Shown piece by piece: positions 58,621 through 64,000 of a DNA stretch of 64,000 nt (the first letter of the stretch is position 1; every line of letters starts with the position of its first letter). A program made the translations under genes and the position numbers. Source of the stretch: Gemmatimonadota bacterium (GTDB lineage: Bacteria; Gemmatimonadota; Gemmatimonadetes; Gemmatimonadales; Gemmatimonadaceae); contig JAJPIM010000026.1 of assembly GCA_021324775.1 (NCBI GenBank), forward strand, positions 124,001-188,000. The letters are read 5' to 3'. The notes under the pieces were generated by a model. It made no database searches, was not told where the DNA came from, and was given only the letters and a program-made list of their open reading frames with translations.

Positions 58621-60900
58621 ATGGGGTGGCACTGGATACGGCTGGCGGGGAGGCTCGTGCCGCTCGTCGCCGCCGCGGTGGCGCTCGGGTCCCGTCCGGT
58701 ATCGGCCCAGGCCAAAGCTTCGGGCACGTTGGAGGGGATCGTCGTCGACGCTGACAGCGGGACGTCGCTTCCCGGCACCACCGTGCTGGTGCTGGGCACG
58801 CTCCTTCGCGCTGAGACGGGCTCCGATGGCCGGTTTGTGATCGTTGGCGTCTCCCCCGGGGCGTACGCGATCCAGGCGCTCCGCATCGGATACAAGAGCG
58901 CCACGGTGACGGACGTAGCGGTGGGCTCCGGTCAATCCCAGACCGTGGAGTTACGAATGGCGCGCGCCGTTGCCGAGCTCGGGGGCGTCGTGGTGACCGC
59001 AGATCGCGGAGAGTCCCGCGCGCAGGACGTATCGGCGAGCATCGAGACGATGTCGCATACCGAGCTCATCAATCGTGACGCGTACCGGCTCGATCAGGCG
59101 CTGGGTTTCGTACCCGGCGTCGTCTTCAACGATGGCGACATCGACATCCGGGGGTCCACTGGGGTGACCGAAGGCGTCGGGAGCCGCGTCCTGATCCTGC
59201 TCGACGGGCATCCGGTGCTGTCAGCGGATGGCGCCGAAACCGATTTCAAGGCCATCCCGCTGCTCGACGTCGATCATGTCGAAGTCGTGAAGGGTCCGTA
59301 TTCGGCGCTCTACGGCGGCAACGCGCTCGGCGGAGTGGTGAACGTGATCACGACGCCGGTGTCGCCGCAGCCGCAGACGTTCTTCGAGGTGCATTACGGA
59401 ACCTACGACACGCCGCCGGAATTCCGCTTCACGGGTGAAGGGCTGACCGACAAAGGCGTCGAGGTGCAGCACTCGCGGCAGATCGGCGACGTGGGTGCCC
59501 GCCTCGTGATTGGCCGGGAGGAGTCCACCGGGTTTCGCCAGGATGATGGACAGGACCAATGGCTTTTCCGAACGAAGCTCATGTACCCGGCCGACGCCGC
59601 GCATCCATCGATGCTCTACGCCGTGTGGTCCAATGAGCGGTCCGGCAATTTCTTCGGCTGGCAGAATCCCAGCCAGCCGTACGCGACGGATCCTCATGAT
59701 GTGAGGGACTATCAGTGGTACGACAAAGTGAGTGTCGGGTCGAATATCGTGGCATTCGCAAATCAGTCCACGCTCGTACAGGTGCAGCCGTATCTCGACT
59801 ACAACAACTCGCGGAACCACTTCTACCAGAGCGACACGACCGCCTTTCAGTCGCTGAATCCGATCACCGCGGCGGACTCCGCCACCGATCGCGTGCTGGC
59901 GCAATCCGACACGATCAACCGGGCCTTCCACCGTGCCGCGAAATACGGTATGAGTGGCCAGGTGTCGCTCACGCCCGGCGCGCGGCAGTCCGTCGTCGTC
60001 GGCGGCGATGAGTCGGCGACTTCGATCCAGGCCGACGCGCTGGCGCCGGTGCCCGAGTTGCACGATTGGGGCGCGTACGCGCAGGATCAGATCGGCGTCG
60101 GTCCGGCGATCAAGGCGACAGCCGGGGCGCGCGTGGATTCTCACACGTCCGTCGGCGGCGCCGAGACGGTGTTCAGTCCGAAGCTGGGGCTCGTGTACCG
60201 TCTGTCGGACGCACTCGACATCCGCATCTCGGGCAGCCGCGGCTACCGGGCGCCGAGCGCGATCGAGCAGTTCGTCGATCAGTACCAGCAGGGAGTCCAC
60301 GTGGTGCCCAATCCGGCTCTCCACGGCGAGACGGCGTGGTCCGAAGAGATCGGAGCGACGGAGGATCTGGGGCGCCTGTGGTTCGACGCAGCGGTGTTCG
60401 AGAGTGACTACCAGAACCTGATCGAGCCCGAGGTCGCGAAAGGAAGTGTCACCTTTTCGACGTTCCAGTTCCAGAACGTGACCGATGCCAGGATCCGTGG
60501 CCTCGATGCCGGCACCAAAGTGGCAGTGGTCCCCGGCCGGGTGGGTCTCTCACTCAGCTATCTCTATCTCGACACGCAGGATCTGACGCCGCACAGCCCC
60601 CTCTATGACACGCCGCTGCCCTATCGCTCCAAGCACGAGGGTACGGCTTCGCTCGATTTGTTCGGCGGTCTCATGGGGGCCGACGTGCAGTACCGGAGCC
60701 GGATCGAGCGCGTGGAGGTGTACGAGACCGACCCGCGGACCCCGATCACGCTGGTCGACCTTCGCATGGGCTACCGCGTCCGCGGTGTGATCCTGCAGGC
60801 CAAGGCGTCGAACATCTTCCAGGCGCGCTACGTCGATGTACTGGAACGCATCCCTGGGGCCCCGCGCAGCATTCTGTTCACGGCCCTGAAGGAGCTCTGA
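58621..60900 (+). CDS. TonB-dependent outer membrane receptor with N-terminal CarboxypepD-like domain
   Basis: 759 aa. Signal peptide (to about 30, ending RPVSAQA), a carboxypeptidase-regulatory-like domain (about 34-115, GIVVDADSGTSLPGTTVLVL, then AYAIQALRIGYKS), a plug (about 120-240, ALGFVPGVVFNDGDIDIRGS to YGGNALGGVVNVITT), then the beta barrel. The barrel ends at FTALKEL, lacking the usual terminal aromatic. Substrate unknown; no marker for iron, B12 or sugar use nearby. ATG at 58621; GTG at 58573 is in frame but adds a non-signal tail. Confidence 0.9.
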   Translation: MGWHWIRLAGRLVPLVAAAVALGSRPVSAQAKASGTLEGIVVDADSGTSLPGTTVLVLGTLLRAETGSDGRFVIVGVSPGAYAIQALRIGYKSATVTDVAVGSGQSQTVELRMARAVAELGGVVVTADRGESRAQDVSASIETMSHTELINRDAYRLDQALGFVPGVVFNDGDIDIRGSTGVTEGVGSRVLILLDGHPVLSADGAETDFKAIPLLDVDHVEVVKGPYSALYGGNALGGVVNVITTPVSPQPQTFFEVHYGTYDTPPEFRFTGEGLTDKGVEVQHSRQIGDVGARLVIGREESTGFRQDDGQDQWLFRTKLMYPADAAHPSMLYAVWSNERSGNFFGWQNPSQPYATDPHDVRDYQWYDKVSVGSNIVAFANQSTLVQVQPYLDYNNSRNHFYQSDTTAFQSLNPITAADSATDRVLAQSDTINRAFHRAAKYGMSGQVSLTPGARQSVVVGGDESATSIQADALAPVPELHDWGAYAQDQIGVGPAIKATAGARVDSHTSVGGAETVFSPKLGLVYRLSDALDIRISGSRGYRAPSAIEQFVDQYQQGVHVVPNPALHGETAWSEEIGATEDLGRLWFDAAVFESDYQNLIEPEVAKGSVTFSTFQFQNVTDARIRGLDAGTKVAVVPGRVGLSLSYLYLDTQDLTPHSPLYDTPLPYRSKHEGTASLDLFGGLMGADVQYRSRIERVEVYETDPRTPITLVDLRMGYRVRGVILQAKASNIFQARYVDVLERIPGAPRSILFTALKEL

Positions 60901-60906
60901 GCCGTC

Positions 60907-60922
60907 CGCGGCGCCTGCCGCG
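60907..60922. terminator. hairpin between convergent TonB receptor and MlaD genes
   Basis: CGCGGC, loop GCCT, GCCGCG, flanked by GT/AC that could extend the stem across one bulged C. In the 27-bp convergent space, so it could end transcripts from both sides. No T-tract either way. Confidence 0.35.
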
Positions 60923-60927
60923 ACGAG

Positions 60928-61809
60928 CTAGAAGAGGTGCACGTTGATGTAGCGCTTCGGATTGTTCTTGAGATCCGCTGTGAGGGAGTCGAAGCGCGCG
61001 AGCAACGCGTGGACGTCGTTGTAGAGAGCGGGGTCGTTGATGATCTTGCCGGCGGTCCCTCCTCCGCTGTCGACTTTCGCGAGCACGCTGTTCAATCGCG
61101 ACGTCGTCTGCTTCAGATTGTCGGTGAGGTTCGCCATGTTGGCGCTGGAGACCTTGAGATTCCGCACCGTGGAATCCAACGCCGCCGAATCGATCGCGCT
61201 CACCGCGCGATTGAGCGAGCGCATGGTTGCCGAGAGCTGCTTGGACTGCTCGGCCGCGATTTCGGAGAGCTGAACGACCAGGCGGTTGGCGTGTTGCAGC
61301 GTCTGGTGCAGGTCCGCGATGCCGCCGCCTTGCACGAGCTCCACCTGAACCGTCTTGGCGACGTCATTGAGCTTCCCGCTCGCCGTATCGACGCTCGCCA
61401 GGATATCGCTGATGGTCGGCGCGGGCCGTCCGTTGGGAATCGTGTCGGACTCCGCGATGTAGGCCGTTGTCGGGCGGGATGGCTTGAGCGCGACGTCGAC
61501 GTCGCCGAAAATCCCGTTCGGCTCGATCGTCGCCGTCGTGCCCTGGGGCACGTGATACTGCTTGTTGACGCGCATCGTGACGATCAGCGTGCCATCCGGC
61601 CGCAGGTCGACGTCGCCGACAAACCCCACGTCCACGCCGGACAACAGCACTGATTGCCCCTGCTTGATCCCCGATCCCCAGGGGAAGCGAGCATACAATG
61701 GGTAGCCGCTCTGGAGTCCGCCGCGCACCAGCCACACGCTCCCCACGAGGAGAATGATGAACCCAATGGTGACGACCACCCCCACCAGTACATCGTCGCG
61801 ATGTTTCAT
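60928..61809 (-). CDS. mlaD: MCE/MlaD-family phospholipid transport protein
   Basis: 293 aa: N-terminal membrane helix (7-30) then one MCE domain (about 38-125, YARFPWGSGIKQGQSVLLSG, NGIFGDVDVALKP) and a long helical tail (about 130-270) of coiled-coil type. MlaD forms a periplasmic ring that shuttles lipids in the Mla pathway. ATG overlaps the MlaE stop (ATGA). Contains the YxxxxxxG pattern of MCE proteins. MlaF is not adjacent. Confidence 0.9.
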   Translation of the reverse strand: MKHRDDVLVGVVVTIGFIILLVGSVWLVRGGLQSGYPLYARFPWGSGIKQGQSVLLSGVDVGFVGDVDLRPDGTLIVTMRVNKQYHVPQGTTATIEPNGIFGDVDVALKPSRPTTAYIAESDTIPNGRPAPTISDILASVDTASGKLNDVAKTVQVELVQGGGIADLHQTLQHANRLVVQLSEIAAEQSKQLSATMRSLNRAVSAIDSAALDSTVRNLKVSSANMANLTDNLKQTTSRLNSVLAKVDSGGGTAGKIINDPALYNDVHALLARFDSLTADLKNNPKRYINVHLF

Positions 61810-62672
61810 GCCTGAAGGTATTTGGCCAGGAGTCCGGCCGTGAGGGCATCCAGCACGAGGATCCACACCGACGCGATGACCACCGCCTTGGCGGTGGCTT
61901 TGCCCACGCCCTCGGCGCCTGCGCTGGCCGTGTAACCCTCGTAGGTGCACAGAAACGAGATGGCCCCGCCGAACATCACCGCTTTGAGCAAGCTATAGAA
62001 CAACTGGAACTGGCTGAATCCGAGACGGAGGCCATCGCGGAAGTCGAAATAGTGGATGTCAGTCGCGATCGTGGACGTCAGGAACGCGGCGAAGATGCCG
62101 ATGGCGTCCGCGTAGATGGTGAGTACCGGCAGCATGATGAGGCCCGCGATCATGCGCGGCACCACGAGGTACGCCAGCGGGTCGTAGGCCAGGGTCTCGA
62201 GGGCGTCGATCTGCTCCGTTACGCGCATCGTCCCGATCTCGGCCGTCATCTGGGCTCCGACCCGGCCGGCCAGGACCAGGCCAGTGAGCAGCGGACCAAG
62301 CTCCAGGATGATCATCTGGCGTGTGATGAGGCCGACGATCGAGAGCTGTACGCCCGGGAAGAGCTGATACCGGGACTGGAGCGCGATCACGCTTCCGATG
62401 AAGGCGGCGACGAGCGATGCGAGCGGCAGGGAGTCGACCCCGATCGCCCGCATCTGCTTGAGAGTCTCGGGTAGGTACGTGCCCGGCTCGGCGAGCCCGC
62501 GCACGACGTCGCGCAAGTAGTACGCGCGCGCGCCGACGCCCGCGAAGGAACCGACTATTGTCGTCGAGACCCAATTCGCGATGGCGTCCCGTAACCGGCG
62601 GGGGGTGAGCGGGATGGCCCATTCGCCCGAGCCGCCTTCACCGGGGCCGCTGGGATATATCCTGGCGCTCAC
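61806..62672 (-). CDS. mlaE: MlaE-family ABC permease (phospholipid transport)
   Basis: 288 aa with about six helices. Family features: FVAAFIGSVIALQSRYQL, LGPLLTGLVLAGRVGAQMTAEIGTMRVTEQIDALETLAYDPLAYLVVPR (the conserved coupling region) and GYTASAGAEGVGKATAKAVV. Permease of the MlaFEDB lipid transporter. GTG start overlaps the LptF/G stop (GTGA). It contacts an ATPase MlaF that is not encoded next to it here. Confidence 0.92.
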   Translation of the reverse strand: MSARIYPSGPGEGGSGEWAIPLTPRRLRDAIANWVSTTIVGSFAGVGARAYYLRDVVRGLAEPGTYLPETLKQMRAIGVDSLPLASLVAAFIGSVIALQSRYQLFPGVQLSIVGLITRQMIILELGPLLTGLVLAGRVGAQMTAEIGTMRVTEQIDALETLAYDPLAYLVVPRMIAGLIMLPVLTIYADAIGIFAAFLTSTIATDIHYFDFRDGLRLGFSQFQLFYSLLKAVMFGGAISFLCTYEGYTASAGAEGVGKATAKAVVIASVWILVLDALTAGLLAKYLQA

Positions 62673-63871
62673 GTCCGGACGCGTGCCAAGAGGTACACTC
62701 CGGCGATCGAGAAAATCACGTTCGGGATCCAGGCGGCGAGATACGGGGGGATCAGCCCTTTGGCACCCACCGCCTTGGTGAGCTGGATCATCATCAGGAA
62801 GAGGACCGTCGTCGCCAGGCTGATCGCGATGCCGTAGGCGGCGCCTCCGCGTTGCGTGCTCGTGGCGAGCGGCGCGCCGAAGAGCGCGATGATGATGCAG
62901 GTGACCGGAACCGCGATCTTCTGGGCCAGCTCCACCTTGAGCTCATCGGCGTTGCCGCCGGAGCGCTGCAGCGCGGTCACGAACCGCCGAAGCTCCGCGA
63001 ACCGCATGTCTTCCGGGTTCTTGGGCGTGGCCATGAGCTCCCCGGGCGCCTCGCGCAAATGGTTGTCGCGGGCCGAGTCGAACGACACGACGAAATCCTG
63101 TACACTGTCGGGCAGAATGTGGATCGCGCCGGGTCCGAGCGCCCATCGCCGGCCGCTCTTCCAGTTCGCGTTTTGCGTCGTGAGAATGTACGTCGGGTAG
63201 TCGAAACCGACACCACGCCGCTCGATTTCGACGCTGTTCATCACGCCGTGCACGGCGTCCAGTGAGCCCACCTTGTAGACGCGCCCCTCTTCGGCCGCAT
63301 ACGCGAAATTGAAACGGTCATTGCCTCCCCGGAACTGCTGTTCCTCGAGGATGGCGTCGTGCTTGGCGTTGGTCACCGGTGCCAACTCGCCGATGCCGAG
63401 TCCGAGGAGGGCCGAGAGGCACGCGGCGAAGAAGATCGGCGCCGTGAGCCGATAGAAACTGATGCCCGAGGCCTTGGCGGCCGTGATCTCGGAGTACCGT
63501 GTGAGCGCGCCGATCGAAAACACCGTGGCGAACAGCACGGCTGCCGGGAGCACCAGAAACATCGAGCCCGGGATCCAGTAGATGTAGCCCAGCGCGATCT
63601 GGGGTGCGGGGATGTTGCGTTGCAGGTACGTCTGCAGATGGTCCGTGAGGTCGATGACGATCACCAGCACGGGGAAACCGAGCGAGGTCGTCACGAAGAT
63701 CTTGATCCACTCGAAAAACACGTACCAGTCGAGCGGGCCGATCTTGAAGCTGGACGCGCGCGGGTCTTCGGCGAGGGTGCCACGCTCCCGCGGGCGCGGC
63801 GGCGCACCGCGCGCCGCGAGCCGGCCTGGCGGCACGGCAGGAGACATCGGCCGGCCGGCGGCGGCGCTCAC
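62669..63871 (-). CDS. LptF/LptG-family lipopolysaccharide export permease (YjgP/YjgQ)
   Basis: 400 aa with about six helices, three before and three after a periplasmic beta-jellyroll-like domain (about 145-290). The N-terminal helix and motif WYVFFEWIKIFVTTSLGF, SIGALTRYSEITAAKASGISFYRL and GAPLATSTQRGGAAYGIAIS are those of LptF/LptG, extractors of LPS in the LptBFGC complex. GTG start overlaps the upstream stop. Whether it is LptF or LptG, or the single subunit of an LptFG-like pair, cannot be told here. Confidence 0.92.
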   Translation of the reverse strand: MSAAAGRPMSPAVPPGRLAARGAPPRPRERGTLAEDPRASSFKIGPLDWYVFFEWIKIFVTTSLGFPVLVIVIDLTDHLQTYLQRNIPAPQIALGYIYWIPGSMFLVLPAAVLFATVFSIGALTRYSEITAAKASGISFYRLTAPIFFAACLSALLGLGIGELAPVTNAKHDAILEEQQFRGGNDRFNFAYAAEEGRVYKVGSLDAVHGVMNSVEIERRGVGFDYPTYILTTQNANWKSGRRWALGPGAIHILPDSVQDFVVSFDSARDNHLREAPGELMATPKNPEDMRFAELRRFVTALQRSGGNADELKVELAQKIAVPVTCIIIALFGAPLATSTQRGGAAYGIAISLATTVLFLMMIQLTKAVGAKGLIPPYLAAWIPNVIFSIAGVYLLARVRT

Positions 63872-64000
63872 GCCGCGTGTTCCGGCGGCGCGACGGATCC
63901 GGGGAGTGGACGGCGGGCGCGCGTGAGCCAGGCGCGAATCGCGTCCTTGACCTCGCCCAGGTCGCCGCCGCGCGCGGTACTGCCGGCGCGCCCGACCCGC
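63868..64000 (-). CDS. C-terminal fragment of an unidentified gene, cut by window edge
   Basis: The frame open at the right edge ends at TGA overlapping the LptF/G start (GTGA). It encodes 43 visible residues ending DLGEVKDAIRAWLTRARR to PPEHAA, a basic helix followed by a Pro-rich tail. Too little for identification. The coupling shows that it is a real gene in the same operon. Confidence 0.6.
   Translation of the reverse strand, partial: RVGRAGSTARGGDLGEVKDAIRAWLTRARRPLPGSVAPPEHAA

Overview
The window is a compact, GC-rich bacterial chromosome segment (by eye about two thirds G+C) with about 66 genes and almost no intergenic space. Gene content points to a diderm of the FCB side of the tree, most likely Gemmatimonadota. 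The evidence is an LptF/G permease next to MlaE-MlaD, a TonB receptor with an N-terminal carboxypeptidase-like domain, MsbA-like exporters, a lipid A-type acyltransferase, and a PorX-like response regulator fused to a PglZ/phosphatase domain. The taxon is inferred, since no rRNA gene is present. I saw no rRNA, tRNA, CRISPR array, insertion sequence, integrase or phage gene.

Layout. (1) 52-13725, minus strand: housekeeping operons yebC-ruvC-ruvA / ruvB / queA-tgt-yajC / def-fmt-tenI-thiS-thiG-rsmB-PASTA-rpe-tlpA-mini CdaR-like-tsaD. Most junctions are 4-nt ATGA/GTGA/TTGA overlaps. (2) 13905-21208: a divergent hypothetical gene and PorX-like gene, then an envelope cluster on the plus strand (ABC exporter, two glycosyltransferases, acyltransferase). 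(3) 21181-24454: tyrS, a hypothetical, a DsbA-VKOR disulfide-forming pair, a hypothetical. (4) 24505-34815: acs, then cytochrome c and heme genes ccmAB / ccmCD-cobA/hemD-hemC-hemB-aldo/keto reductase, interrupted by an opposite-strand glyoxalase-marR pair. (5) 34840-41888, minus strand: a tightly coupled DUF92 / B12-radical SAM / geranylgeranyl-reductase-like / flavin reductase / methyltransferase / SRPBCC operon followed by a FabF-type ketosynthase, with a V4R-like gene divergent from it. This is the best candidate for an undescribed pathway. (6) 42651-49090: a 14-bp repeat array, an M24 peptidase, and a CDP-deoxysugar cluster (rfbF, rfbG, epimerase, methyltransferase, GT2). (7) 49113-56939: GH18-like protein, lipoprotein with a CarboxypepD-like domain, ABC exporter, ctaB, ctaA, a CoxB-like membrane hairpin, an amino-acid permease. 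(8) 56989-64000: secreted hypothetical, lipoprotein, TonB receptor, and MlaD-MlaE-LptF/G on the minus strand.

Two kinds of gene start recur. Some leading genes have a Shine-Dalgarno (glyoxalase, fabF, aldo/keto reductase, lipoproteins). About ten others have no Shine-Dalgarno but carry a TANNNT hexamer exactly 6-7 nt before the start codon, which suggests leaderless mRNAs. I used this pattern to choose several starts and to support two hypothetical genes.
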